Assembly: GCF_041860085.1 (NCBI RefSeq)
Contig: NZ_CP124747.1
Coordinates: forward strand, 6,161,001-6,225,000
Source: Schlesneria sp. DSM 10557
GTDB taxonomy: Bacteria > Planctomycetota > Planctomycetia > Planctomycetales > Planctomycetaceae
Direction: 5' to 3'
Length of the DNA: 64,000 nucleotides
The notes under the pieces were generated by a model. That model worked only from the letters and a program-made list of their open reading frames with translations, ran no database searches and was not told the origin of the DNA. The position numbers and the translations under genes were made by a program. Each line of letters begins with the position of its first letter. Positions within the stretch are counted from its first letter, which is position 1. Of this stretch, positions 47,641-56,594 are shown in pieces.

Positions 47641-47974
47641 GTAGCAAGACATCGATAACTGGAACTGCTTTTCCACGTGCATCGCGTTTGGGGCAGTGAA
47701 TTCCTGCAAAACTTCACCCGCTATGTTTCGGTGTCGGTTTGTCCGTGTTGACTTCTCCCAGATAGACCGCGCCAGAGTGTTCCATGGCAACGCTCCTGAA
47801 CCGCACGCGTAGAACAGTCTCCGCTGCGGGGGCGGATCCCAGGTTCATCGTATGCAAGAGGCTCCGCATCGAGCCGGGGAAGTTCGTGGCAATGCTCCAG
47901 CCGATCAGTGAGCCATGCTTGTCCTCACCGATTGCAACTTGACGATGTTTGAGACAGACCTTGACAAAACGGCA

Positions 47975-48001
47975 TTCATGTAACAATGTAAGTTACATGA
48001 A
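47975..48001. promoter_or_regulatory. Operator-like palindrome over the Rrf2-type start codon
   Basis: The perfect 10-base inverted repeat TTCATGTAAC (47975-47984) and GTTACATGAA (47992-48001), with a 7-base spacer, covers the ATG at 47997. Such a position suggests autorepression by the encoded regulator, as reported for Rrf2/YwnA-type regulators. The binding is inferred. Confidence 0.7.
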
Positions 48002-48464
48002 ACGCGACGGCAAACTTTCCGGCGTCCTCCACGTCCTGCTCCATATGGCAGAACAACAGGGACCCGTCACATCTGAAGATCTCGCCAGGATGATGGCGAC
48101 CAATCCGGTTGTCGTCCGGCGGGTCATGGCTGGCCTGCGGCAGAGGGGATATGTGCAATCGGAAAAGGGACACGGCGGCGGGTGGACGCTGGCCTGTGAT
48201 CTCACGAAGGTAACGTTGGGAGACATCTATGTCGCGCTCGGGAGCCCTATGCTCCTGGCTGTCGGCATTCGTTCCAGCTCCCCTGAATGTCTCGTAGAAC
48301 AGGCTGTGAATGCCGCACTGGGACAGGCATTTAATGACGCTGAGGAATTGCTGCTGGCTCGCTTCGGAGAGGTGACGCTCGCGGAACTCAGTAAAGACAT
48401 TCACGAGCGGATCGCGGCCCGTGGGATGTCTCAGCCTCATGAAGGACACAGCCATGGTCCCTGA
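47997..48464 (+). CDS. Rrf2 family transcriptional regulator (YwnA-like)
   Basis: A 155-residue winged-helix protein. The HTH spans about residues 24-50 (TSEDLARMMATNPVVVRRVM), and the wing has KGHGGGWTLA, diagnostic of Rrf2. The three-cysteine cluster that binds Fe-S in IscR and NsrR is absent, placing it with the cysteine-poor YwnA-like group. The C-terminus is His-rich (PHEGHSHGP). The ATG at 47997 is chosen because an upstream start would read through the palindrome. It overlaps the following methyltransferase gene by 11 bases and probably regulates that operon. Confidence 0.9.
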   Translation: MKRDGKLSGVLHVLLHMAEQQGPVTSEDLARMMATNPVVVRRVMAGLRQRGYVQSEKGHGGGWTLACDLTKVTLGDIYVALGSPMLLAVGIRSSSPECLVEQAVNAALGQAFNDAEELLLARFGEVTLAELSKDIHERIAARGMSQPHEGHSHGP

Positions 48465-49149
48465 AAAAATCACTCCGCACGACGCGTTTTCCGATGCTCG
48501 ACTGGTGGCACGGTACGCAGACGGTCCGCCGCGAATAGTGCCCGGGTTTGCAGATATGCAGCGAATGTCGACTTTGCTCCTGGCCGAGCGAGTACCCGAC
48601 GGGGGGCGTGTTCTCGTCGTCGGGGCGGGAGGTGGATTGGAGCTGAAGACCTTTGCACAGGCTTATCCCACCTGGACGTTTGATGGCGTTGATCCGTCGT
48701 CAAAGATGATCGAACTGGCTGTGCAGACTTTGGGGACTCTTGCTTCGCGGGTTCAATTGCACGAGGGGACCATTGATGCCGCACCGGCTGGACCATTCGA
48801 CGCGGCGACCTGTCTACTGACCATGCACTTCTTGAGTCTCCCTGAGCGTCTGCGAACGGCAGTTGAGGTTCGTCGCCGACTGAAGCCGGGTTCCCCTTTC
48901 GTGGTGGTTCACATGAGTATTCCCGCAGAGCAAGACGAGAGAACGAGCTGGATGTCACGGTACGCTGCATTCGCCATCTCTTCCGGGATAGACGCCCACG
49001 ACGCCCAGAAGTCGAGTCAGGCCATCAAGGCGCATTTGAATTTCCTCTCTCCGCAGCAGGACGAAAGCATCTTGCGCGAGGCGGGGTTCTCCCGAATCAG
49101 CTTGTTCTATGTGGGATTTACGTTTCGTGGCTGGGTCGCCTACGCCTGA
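48454..49149 (+). CDS. Class I SAM-dependent methyltransferase
   Basis: This 231-residue protein has a Rossmann-like SAM domain: VLVVGAGGGLELKTFA (motif I), FDGVDPSSKMIELA (motif II) and FDAATCLLTMHFLSLP (motif IV). The start at 48454 is preferred because GAAGGA precedes it; it lies inside the last codons of the Rrf2 gene, so translation is likely coupled. Substrate unknown; the neighbour suggests a stress-responsive small-molecule methyltransferase, which is inference. Confidence 0.88.
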   Translation: MVPEKITPHDAFSDARLVARYADGPPRIVPGFADMQRMSTLLLAERVPDGGRVLVVGAGGGLELKTFAQAYPTWTFDGVDPSSKMIELAVQTLGTLASRVQLHEGTIDAAPAGPFDAATCLLTMHFLSLPERLRTAVEVRRRLKPGSPFVVVHMSIPAEQDERTSWMSRYAAFAISSGIDAHDAQKSSQAIKAHLNFLSPQQDESILREAGFSRISLFYVGFTFRGWVAYA

Positions 49150-49541
49150 TCAGTTCCAGCGCCCATCGTTGGGGAACGGAAGTGCTTCAGGTCCGTTCAC
49201 TACGAATTCCGGCACGAAGCAACCAAGAATCCGTGGAGTTCTCGCGTTAGTCACGCGAAACGTTCCCTTGAACTGCCTGAATCCTTGAGCCTTTCATCGC
49301 TCTCTAACGAGTGTGTTCAATTTGAGACGAAACGTCTATGATGAGGTGCTGTAGAGTCGGCTAAAGTCGGATCACGTCAGGTACAGTGAGTGTGGCTTCC
49401 GGAGTCGCGATGGTATCCCTTGTTTAATGAGAACTCGCGTCATTTGGATTCCATTTTAATTTGAAAATTGCTTCGGTTCCAATCCCCTCTTTCTCATCAG
49501 ACTTTGCGATCAAATAGACTGTCAGTTTCAAGGACCCTGCG
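49150..49541. other. Intergenic region
   Basis: About 390 bases between the methyltransferase and permease genes. No gene, RNA or hairpin terminator is recognised. Confidence 0.45.
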
Positions 49542-51092
49542 ATGTTCGAAGGCACGACGACACTTTTTGAACGATCGCTTCGTGTGGATGGGCGCGCATT
49601 CGGACCGCATCTGGCGCGTTTGTTTTTGGTGTCAGCCATCTATCTTGCAATTATCTTTTCCTATACGACCGCAGTTGTCTTGGGGGCACCTGGGCTGCGG
49701 TTCTTTTTGAATATTGTCTATATCGATCTGATCTTCATGACTTTGCTCGGCCTGAGCTTCTTCTCAACGTCGATTACCGAAGAAAAGGAAGAAGACACGC
49801 TCGGGCTGTTGCTCATGGCGGGGATCAGTTCCTCGGGTTTGCTGTTTGGAAAGTCAGGGGGAAGACTTGTTCAGGCACTACTCCTGATCGTCGTTCAATA
49901 CCCGTTTACTCTGCTGGCGGTCACGTTTGGCGGGGTCACACAGCATCAGATCCAGGCGACCTACGCGGCAATGCTCGCCTATCTGATCTTGCTCTCAGGC
50001 GCAGGTCTGGTCTGTTCGACGATTTCGAAAAATAACCGAGTTGCTTCGATTCGTCTGTTGATCATCGTCGTCGGGTACTTGACTGTCGCTCTGGCCTGTC
50101 GCAGATCGCTGGTCGTCTTTCCGTGGCTGTCAAACGAACTTCGAACCATCGTCAGAGGGGTTTCGGAGTCGTGTATTTTCCTGCAAATTGGGCCGACAAT
50201 GACCTCCGGCTTCGGCGAATCGATCTGGAGTACTCAGGTCATCAGCAACGTGCTCGGGGGACTCGCCTGTTATCCGCTCGCGTGGGGTCTCTTCGGGATG
50301 ACATCACGCCAACCCGCGACTGAGGCGATATCGCGAGGACTCGTCAGTGCGAATGCACGCCGAATCCGTATTCTCAATGCAGGGCGTGTCTGGAGCAGTC
50401 CATTAGTGTGGAAAGATTTCTATTTTAGCGGGGGCGGATTTGCCGCCATCATGATTCGATTTTTCATCTACGTCTTACTTTATCTCACTTCTATCGAGAT
50501 CATCACGAGTTTGTTCGGACCGATGGGCGGCCAAGGCGAACGAGTAAGAACGGGCAGTTTTCTGTTCATGACATGCCTTATGATGTCGATCGATTTGGGG
50601 TTGCTGCTATCGCGATCCATTCAGGCTGAAGTTCGCGGAAAGACCTGGACTTCGCTTGTGCTGGTCTCGAACTCAGTCGTCACGATCTTGTTGTCGAAAT
50701 TGATGGGAATCGGCTTGTCCTGGTTACCCGGTCCGATCAGCCTGGTGACTGGCATCTACTTCACACCGAGTGGTCTCGATGTTCTGAGGGAAGCTCTCCA
50801 ACAGGATCCAGAACCTTGGATGTGGGTGCTCACAAGTATGATCGTGATCCCTCACGCGTCAGCTCTCTTTGCAACTTACGTCAGATGGGGTGCATTGCCC
50901 TTAGGGATCTGCTGCGCAATTGCGTCATTCTTTACCACGATCGGAGTCATCATGGCTTCGACTTACAATTCGCGTGGTGTTTCCACGGAACGGTCAGCCA
51001 TGGTGGTCGTGTCACTGTTTGTTCTGGGTGGGTGCGCGCTGAGCAGCCTGGCTGTCTGGTGGAGAATGAAGACCATCGCATCTCAGTCATGA
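49542..51092 (+). CDS. ABC-2-like membrane protein
   Basis: A 516-residue polytopic protein with about 12 hydrophobic helices. The first two flank the loop SITEEKEEDTLGLLLMAGIS, which is the EKEExTLxLL signature of ABC-2 type permeases. Its ATP-binding partner is not adjacent in this window. The cargo is unknown. A 1256-bp insertion sequence begins 16 bases after its stop, so any downstream partner gene could have been displaced. Confidence 0.8.
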   Translation: MFEGTTTLFERSLRVDGRAFGPHLARLFLVSAIYLAIIFSYTTAVVLGAPGLRFFLNIVYIDLIFMTLLGLSFFSTSITEEKEEDTLGLLLMAGISSSGLLFGKSGGRLVQALLLIVVQYPFTLLAVTFGGVTQHQIQATYAAMLAYLILLSGAGLVCSTISKNNRVASIRLLIIVVGYLTVALACRRSLVVFPWLSNELRTIVRGVSESCIFLQIGPTMTSGFGESIWSTQVISNVLGGLACYPLAWGLFGMTSRQPATEAISRGLVSANARRIRILNAGRVWSSPLVWKDFYFSGGGFAAIMIRFFIYVLLYLTSIEIITSLFGPMGGQGERVRTGSFLFMTCLMMSIDLGLLLSRSIQAEVRGKTWTSLVLVSNSVVTILLSKLMGIGLSWLPGPISLVTGIYFTPSGLDVLREALQQDPEPWMWVLTSMIVIPHASALFATYVRWGALPLGICCAIASFFTTIGVIMASTYNSRGVSTERSAMVVVSLFVLGGCALSSLAVWWRMKTIASQS

Positions 51093-51174
51093 TCGAGACA
51101 CTGACAATTGGACTTGCCCATGAAATGTGGGCGCGAGGAAAAGCGAGTATGCTTTTCTTCAAGGAGTCCAGAGG

Positions 51175-51471
51175 ATGTCGAAAGAACGTCGGAAGCACAC
51201 GCCGGAGTTTAAGCGTGAGGCATTGAGTCTGATCAGCAGTCAACAGTTGTCCGTAGCAGAGGTGTCGCGCCGCCTGGGTGTCAGTCAAACGCTGCTCTAC
51301 AAGTGGAAAGCGCAGTTCGCGGCGCAGGGCGAGCAGGCCTTTCCCGGCCAAGGCCAGCAGACGGCCCAGGAAGCCGAGCTGTCGCGATTGCGTCGCGAAG
51401 TCGAGCTCTTACGGATGGAACGTGACATTTTAAAAAAAGCGACACAGTTCTTCGCGAAGGAGTCCAAATGA
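51175..51471 (+). CDS. IS3 family transposase OrfA
   Basis: A 98-residue protein with an N-terminal HTH (PEFKREALSLISSQQLSVAE) and a C-terminal leucine-zipper-like helix (LRREVELLRMERDILKKATQ). Near its end, the heptamer T TTA AAA (in frame, followed by AAA) is a canonical -1 slippery site, which would yield the OrfAB fusion transposase. The start at 51175 has GGAG shortly upstream. Confidence 0.93.
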   Translation: MSKERRKHTPEFKREALSLISSQQLSVAEVSRRLGVSQTLLYKWKAQFAAQGEQAFPGQGQQTAQEAELSRLRREVELLRMERDILKKATQFFAKESK

Positions 51472-52328
51472 AATATCAGTTCATTGAAGACCATCGCACT
51501 GTGTGGCCTGCCACAGTTCAATGTCGGGTATTGGACGTTTCTCGCAGCGGATACTACGCCTGGCGAAAACGCCCCGCCAGTGAATCTTCACGGCGACGCG
51601 AGGAACTGACGCGTCGCATTCAGACCATTCATGCGATGAAGTATCATGATGTTTATGGAGCGCCACGACTTCAGGCAGAACTGAAAGCTCAAGGCCATCC
51701 CTGTAATCGGAAGACCGTTGCTCGCTGCATGAAAGAGGCAGGCATCAAGGCCTCGACGGTGAAGAAGTTCCGCGTGAGCACGACGGATTCCAACCATTCT
51801 CATCCGGTGGCTGCCAATGTTGTGGATCGTGAGTTTGCTCCGTCTCAAAAGAATCAGACATGGACAGCAGACATCACCTACATTCCGACGGAGGAAGGCT
51901 GGCTGTATCTGGCGGCCGTCGAAGATTTGTACTCACGCAAGATCGTGGGCTGGTCGATGTCAGATCGGATTGACAGTCGACTGGTCGTTGATGCGCTGGA
52001 GATGGCGGTCCAGCGAGAACTTCCTGCAGCAGGCCTGGTGGCGCACTCGGATCGCGGGGTGCAATATGCCAGCGAACACTACCAGACTCTTCTGAGACGA
52101 AATCAGATCACCTGCTCGATGAGCCGCCGAGGCAACTGCTGGGATAACGCACCGATGGAGAGCTTCTTCGCCACCTTGAAGAAGGAACTCGTCCACCGCG
52201 AACGGTATCAGACCCATTCGCAAGCGCGCCAAAGCCTCTTCGAATACATTGAAGCGTTTTACAACCGCGTACGAAGGCACTCGACGATCGGGTATCTCCC
52301 ACCCGTCAAGTTCGAACAGGCCATTTAA
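51468..52328 (+). CDS. IS3 family transposase OrfB
   Basis: The 286-residue catalytic subunit has a helical HTH_21-type N-terminus (IQTIHAMKYHDVYGAPRLQA) and the rve integrase core: Asp in WTADITYIPT, Asp in VAHSDRGVQYAS, and Glu in NAPMESFFATLKKE. Its ATG overlaps the orfA stop as ATGA and lies in the -1 frame. The frame is intact. Confidence 0.95.
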   Translation: MKYQFIEDHRTVWPATVQCRVLDVSRSGYYAWRKRPASESSRRREELTRRIQTIHAMKYHDVYGAPRLQAELKAQGHPCNRKTVARCMKEAGIKASTVKKFRVSTTDSNHSHPVAANVVDREFAPSQKNQTWTADITYIPTEEGWLYLAAVEDLYSRKIVGWSMSDRIDSRLVVDALEMAVQRELPAAGLVAHSDRGVQYASEHYQTLLRRNQITCSMSRRGNCWDNAPMESFFATLKKELVHRERYQTHSQARQSLFEYIEAFYNRVRRHSTIGYLPPVKFEQAI

Positions 52329-52364
52329 TCCTAACCTCGCGCCCACATTTCATGGGCAAGTCCA

Positions 52365-52738
52365 AATGCCTCAAGCCGTTCGAAAGGCTCGAGCATCTCT
52401 CAGTCCGCAGCGCTACGTGCAACTTCGTCATACCAGACCTGATGAGTTTGCGACATCAAAAAAAGTGTTGGAAGTTGTCTTTAAAGGATACGTAGGGCCA
52501 TAGGGGAACTCCATCTTTGTGTCAACAGGGTATACTGTGTTCCCATGCAGGGCTGGCAGGGACACGCACCTGGTAGGTAATTGCGATCAGATCTACGTTT
52601 TACTGATACTATCTAATTCGATGCATCTGCAGAACTGATTCTTGATACGCTTGTTGTCTTAATGTTTGCTGCGATAGAGAATAATTAAATTATGATGGCA
52701 GGCCGTGAATCGTTTCTTGTTTAACCGTGAAGCACGAA
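52365..52738. other. Right flank of IS3 element, no gene recognised
   Basis: About 370 bases without a convincing gene. It includes a copy of the short cargo-junction sequence (52520-52544) that also precedes the two other small genes of this island. Confidence 0.5.
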
Positions 52739-53302
52739 ATGCAATACGAAGAGTTCTCCCCAAGCCATCAGAGCTTTCCGCACTACTGCAACAACCTACC
52801 TGGCTCAGCAGAGTATTTGTATGTCGGATGGATCGGCGCTGAGCAGGATTTTCCGACTGACGTGCCAGATCCGCAATTTATTTCTCAACTTTGGAACGCT
52901 TGCCGCGATTCAACTTTTCGAATTAAATCGTATTTTCGGTGCTTGCAGTGTCAGTCTGAATACGGGCCGCTGCCTGCCGAATTCGACAACGAAGAAATCT
53001 CTCTAGGTGACGGGTTCGTTGTTGTTGAAGCGCGACCGGGAGTATTTCTTCTGGCGCCAAACTTAATTTATCACTATGTGGTTGCGCATCACTATTCACC
53101 TCCATTGGAATTTAAGGCCGGTATTATGGACGGTCGCGTGTTTCCGCCGATTCGATTTGAGCTAATGCTCAACGAACAGATCGACCTATTGATTCGCCAC
53201 GGGGAACGAAAGAAACTGGCGGGAATACAGAATGCTGACTCATCCTCTAAGCCTGGCATATGGACAATTCTGCGCAAGCTGTGGACACACGAGTCTCGCT
53301 GA
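52739..53302 (+). CDS. Hypothetical protein (small soluble, island cargo)
   Basis: A 187-residue protein, acidic and soluble, with no signal peptide. The ATG at 52739 is chosen; a GTG four codons upstream (52727) is possible. It contains a Cys pair CLQC and aromatic-rich strands (YHYVVAHHYSPPLEF), which fits a small immunity-type or stand-alone orphan domain, but no family is recognised. Its base composition is more AT-rich than the neighbouring housekeeping genes, suggesting transfer. Confidence 0.65.
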   Translation: MQYEEFSPSHQSFPHYCNNLPGSAEYLYVGWIGAEQDFPTDVPDPQFISQLWNACRDSTFRIKSYFRCLQCQSEYGPLPAEFDNEEISLGDGFVVVEARPGVFLLAPNLIYHYVVAHHYSPPLEFKAGIMDGRVFPPIRFELMLNEQIDLLIRHGERKKLAGIQNADSSSKPGIWTILRKLWTHESR

Positions 53303-53304
53303 AA

Positions 53305-53331
53305 TCACCCTGCGCAAGTATGCTCGGTTTG
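53305..53331 (+). repeat. Short coding-like junction sequence, copy 1
   Basis: Twenty-seven bases that can be read as ITLRKYARF recur 5 kb away (58546-58572, readable as VTVREYARP) directly after another cargo gene. This suggests a shared decayed coding segment at the end of each cargo unit. Confidence 0.5.
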
Positions 53332-53365
53332 AATTTGGCGAAGAAGAAGGGGGGAGGCGTTCAAA

Positions 53366-53446
53366 CAGGGACAATGCGTCTCTGGCTGGTACGGCGTAGG
53401 TATTCATCTTTCCTGGTATTTGGGTTCGGACTCTGAATAGACGGAC
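53366..53446 (-). repeat. Truncated and diverged copy of the 252-bp module
   Basis: The sequence resembles the first 80 bases of the module that follows (both share GGCGTAGG.ATTCATCTTTCC) but carries many substitutions. Confidence 0.7.
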
Positions 53447-53698
53447 GGTTGTGAGGGACAATGCATCTCTGACTGGTATGGCGTAGGCATTCATCTTTCC
53501 TGGTACCTGCGTTCGGCGTCTGAACAGACGAAAGATGCCCTGCTGCCTGAAGGGCAGCGACAGGTCAGCCCGGGGCAAAGCGCCGCGGCGAATGCCGCAG
53601 AGCGACGCCCCGGGTTCATTGCTAATAGCCGCAAGCCCTGTCAGGACGACACAATCCTGCGCGGCGTAGACGCATTGAGGCTCGAAAGGAACTCAATG
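53447..53698 (-). repeat. 252-bp structured repeat, copy A1
   Basis: Copy A1 begins GGTTGTGAGGGACAATGCAT and ends GGAACTCAATG. It carries several hairpins, for example CGTCTG-AA-CAGACG (53517-53530) and CCCGGGGC with GCCCCGGG. It is tandem with A2 and matches B at 56227. The structure suits a REP/BIME-type substrate of the nearby tyrosine transposases. Confidence 0.9.
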
Positions 53699-53950
53699 GG
53701 TTGTGAGGGACAATGCATCTTTGGCTGGTATGGCGTAGGCATTCATCTTACCTGGTAAATGCGTTCGGCGGCTGAACAGACGAAAGATGCCCTGCTGCCT
53801 GAAGGGCAGTAACAGGTCAGCCCGGGGCAAAGCGCCGCGGCGAATGCCGCAGAGCGACGCCCCGGGTTCATTGCTAATTGCCGCAAGCCCTGTCAGGGCG
53901 ACACAATCCTGCGCGGCGTAGACGCATTGAGGCTCGAAAGGAACTCAATG
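53699..53950 (-). repeat. 252-bp structured repeat, copy A2
   Basis: It directly adjoins A1 with no spacer, has the same length and nearly the same sequence, and lies 116 bases from the stop of the first RAYT gene. Confidence 0.9.
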
Positions 53951-54066
53951 AGCACAGGGTTTGGGTGGGGCTGATTCGTCGCAGAACCCTTTGCGGCACA
54001 GTTCATTCTGAGTCCCCCGGTGACAACGACCTCCCGTCGAGGAATGGGACGGACAGGACTTCTGTG

Positions 54067-55200
54067 TCAGGAGAAGACTTCGCGGGTTTCGCGGCGGACG
54101 TAGTGCCGGTGCTGGCCGATGCGACTGCGCGTCAGCTCGATCGTCTGCGGTCGACCCGCCACGTTGTAGAACAGTTTGCCGAACTTGCGGACAAGTGACA
54201 GCCAGGTGCTGGTGTTCAGGTCCAGCCTATTGAGAACCTCTTTGAGCTCAGGCGATGTCCGGGTCCGCTGTTCACGCGGAAGCTGCTTCGCCGTCCAGCG
54301 GAGCAATCGAAGATAGTTTTCCTGGGTCATCGGCAGAAAGCCTGTGTCGCTGCAGCGGGCTCCCGTGCGGCTTGCGACCGGCCCCGTCTTGCCATTATTC
54401 CGCTCTTCCAGCGGCAAGGGTGCCAGAAATCGATCGGCGGTTGACAGTTGCTTTGTTCTCGCGTCGTCGGTCTTTTTGACCGAACGGCGGGATGGTTTGC
54501 TCTCTGTCGGTGAACGATCGCTGGGGCTGACGGTGTTGCGGAGTTCCGATTGGTTCTGCTGAGTCTGAAGCCGGCGCTGCACGGAGGTATAGTCACTGGT
54601 CTCCAGTCGATCGGCGATGGCCGCACGAATCGGGTTTAAATCGACATAGGCAGCACAAGCGACGAGGGCGGCCTCATCAAGAAGACGTACCGCCCGAAAT
54701 CGGCTTTGCCAGAATCGGCCGATCTCGTGGTCCTCGTGGTTAGCGCGCATCGCCACAGTCTGACACAACAGCCGCATCCACCAGCCGATATCGGACAACC
54801 GCAAGCGGATAATTTCCAGCTTACGAGGATCGTTCTGGATGAAGTCCAATTCGGCCTGATTCGGCTCCAGGGGATTTCCGTGATCATCCTTCCGGATCGG
54901 ACACAGGAGCAACCATCGTCGAGCGACTTCTTCATCACTCCAGGTCGCAACCACATCCGGCCGAGACCGCAGGATCAGGTGAAAGTGGTTCGAGAGAATT
55001 GCGAAGCCCAGCAGATCGATCCCAAAGGAGGCGGCATAGCGTTTCAGCAGATCTTCAATCCACCCCTTCCGGTGGTCATAGTTCTTGCCGGTCAGAGAAT
55101 CAGTCCCCAGAAGAAAGCACCGGCGAACAACTCGATTCATCACATGCACGATGGCGACTTCATCGGGCGAGAAAACTTCCGCACGCGCTAACCGAGCCAT
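54067..55200 (-). CDS. REP-associated tyrosine transposase (RAYT), copy 1
   Basis: The 377-residue protein has the HUH motif HFH in LSNHFHLIL, preceded by MNRVVRRCFL near the N-terminus, and AYVDLNPIRAAI, in which the Tyr is a candidate nucleophile; these fit the Y1/IS200-like RAYT family. RAYTs are domesticated single-strand transposases that mobilise or process REP hairpins and are usually not flanked by their own inverted repeats. The C-terminal half (from about residue 215) is Ser/Arg-rich and longer than in proteobacterial RAYTs. Its ATG is at 55200. The identical module plus spacer and a second copy lie at 56227-57725. Confidence 0.88.
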   Translation of the reverse strand: MARLARAEVFSPDEVAIVHVMNRVVRRCFLLGTDSLTGKNYDHRKGWIEDLLKRYAASFGIDLLGFAILSNHFHLILRSRPDVVATWSDEEVARRWLLLCPIRKDDHGNPLEPNQAELDFIQNDPRKLEIIRLRLSDIGWWMRLLCQTVAMRANHEDHEIGRFWQSRFRAVRLLDEAALVACAAYVDLNPIRAAIADRLETSDYTSVQRRLQTQQNQSELRNTVSPSDRSPTESKPSRRSVKKTDDARTKQLSTADRFLAPLPLEERNNGKTGPVASRTGARCSDTGFLPMTQENYLRLLRWTAKQLPREQRTRTSPELKEVLNRLDLNTSTWLSLVRKFGKLFYNVAGRPQTIELTRSRIGQHRHYVRRETREVFS

Positions 55201-55614
55201 GTAATCGCTTCCAAATCAATCGCAAAACCCGAGCAATTCACACCAACGACTGCCGACTTCAAGACTATCGAGCTTGTGTAGCAATTGTCAATAGAATATG
55301 CTGTGTCCCTTTTATCGATTGATTACGAAGTGGCCAAATTCGCACTATCTAGCATTCAGAACAAACAGTAACACTTTCGTCCGCTATGTTGTGGCGGAAA
55401 ACGGACTATTCTTCCTAGAAATGCCTGGGAGTCACCCTGGCAACTTCCATCCAACAACCAATCCTCCTCCTCGCGGGGCGACCTTCGACTCGTTTCACAG
55501 ACCGCATCACTGTAATTGATAGAACGAGCATGTGTGATAGAATCGCGCTGCGTAACCAATGACTCGCGAGTAAGTATCCTACCACATGTCTACGTTTACC
55601 ACAAGAGATCGCCA
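55201..55614. other. Region upstream of both a RAYT and a lipoprotein gene
   Basis: About 410 bases without a convincing gene. It contains a copy of the cargo-junction sequence at 55286-55309 (TGTCAATAGAATATGCTGTG start). Confidence 0.5.
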
Positions 55615-56181
55615 ATGCTACGTTTATTTTACGCAAAGCTACAGTATCAATCATCGATCGGCGTACTTTTCATTATCCTTGCTGGATGCGTTCCGGTTGC
55701 TAGTTCTCCTGAACCAGCGATGACTGCCGGAGAATTAAACGCGCTGAAAGATGAGAAGAGTACAGACAAACAGGGCACTGTGATGCCTAAACTACATCCG
55801 ACAATCCAAAGCCTTGAGGGCGTGTGGCGATTTCCGGCAGCAAGTGGAGAACTTGAGCGTCATCAGGAACTCGGGTTGTATCACACTCTTTATTCCTTTC
55901 AGCCTCCAAGACGATTTGAAGTGAAGTCAACGTACTACGAGACGGTTGTTGACAATGATAACCCAGATAGCAGTCCGCTGGTTACATATGAATTGCTCCG
56001 CGAAGGCGATATAGACATAAGCTACGGCTCGTTCATTTTTGAGGGCGTCACATACACTGCCTCCTTCGAAGATGAGTCGACACTCTTGATTACCTTGAAG
56101 CCCGATGGCGAGGGCGAACTTGAAAGATATCGATGTCATAAGCTTCCCTCAGATTCTATGGCACCGGTTAAGTTGCGCTAG
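55615..56181 (+). CDS. Small lipoprotein of unknown function (island cargo)
   Basis: This 188-residue protein has a lipoprotein signal peptide with a good lipobox (FIILAGC, Cys about residue 24). The mature domain is a beta-rich unit (LEGVWRFPAASGELERHQE, YSFQPPRRFEVKSTYYE, EGVTYTASFEDESTLLITL) reminiscent of lipocalin-like DUF families, but not identified. The ATG at 55615 gives the signal peptide; upstream codons to 55516 are not needed. It sits between two RAYT units and is AT-richer than the core genes. Confidence 0.75.
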   Translation: MLRLFYAKLQYQSSIGVLFIILAGCVPVASSPEPAMTAGELNALKDEKSTDKQGTVMPKLHPTIQSLEGVWRFPAASGELERHQELGLYHTLYSFQPPRRFEVKSTYYETVVDNDNPDSSPLVTYELLREGDIDISYGSFIFEGVTYTASFEDESTLLITLKPDGEGELERYRCHKLPSDSMAPVKLR

Positions 56182-56226
56182 TGGGTGATGGAATTGCGTG
56201 AGTGTGTCGCGCCCCCCCCCCAGCAA

Positions 56227-56478
56227 GGTTGTGAGGGACAATGCATCTCTGACTGGTATGGCGTAGGCATTCATCTTTCCTGGTACCTGCGTTCGGCGTC
56301 TGAACAGACGAAAGATGCCCTGCTGCCTGAAGGGCAGCGACAGGTCAGCCCGGGGCAAAGCGCCGCGGCGAATGCCGCAGAGCGACGCCCCGGGTTCATT
56401 GCTAATAGCCGCAAGCCCTGTCAGGGCGACACAATCCTGCGCGGCGTAGACGCATTGAGGCTCGAAAGGAACTCAATG
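56227..56478 (-). repeat. 252-bp structured repeat, copy B
   Basis: It has the same 252 bases in length and nearly the same sequence as A1 and A2, and the same 116-base distance to a RAYT stop. It is the second unit's own repeat. Confidence 0.92.
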
Positions 56479-56594
56479 AACACAGGGTTTGGGTGGGGCT
56501 GATTCGTCGCAGAACCCTTTGCGGCACAGTTCATTCTGAGTCCACCGGTGACAACGACCTCCCGTCGAGGAATGGGACGGACAGGACTTCTGAG

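Larger units (their letters stand above)
46065..47974. other. Gene-poor region rich in short repeats
   Basis: About 1.9 kb without a convincing gene. It contains three repeat structures listed separately (46463-46569, two copies at 46731 and 47505, and 47074-47178). Open frames on both strands are short, overlap each other and show no known domain. Confidence 0.6.
51109..52364 (+). mobile_element. IS3-family insertion sequence, intact
   Basis: The 1256-bp element has perfect 30-base terminal inverted repeats beginning TGGACTTGCCCATGAAATGT. A 3-base direct repeat AAT flanks it (51106-51108 and 52365-52367). It contains orfA and orfB in the usual -1 frame relation. All marks of a recent, functional IS3 member are present. 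Confidence 0.95.

Noticed and set aside
46065..47974. A CRISPR array in the repeat-rich region
   Set aside because: The repeats are few, of unequal length and spacing, and partly inverted. No cas gene is in the window.
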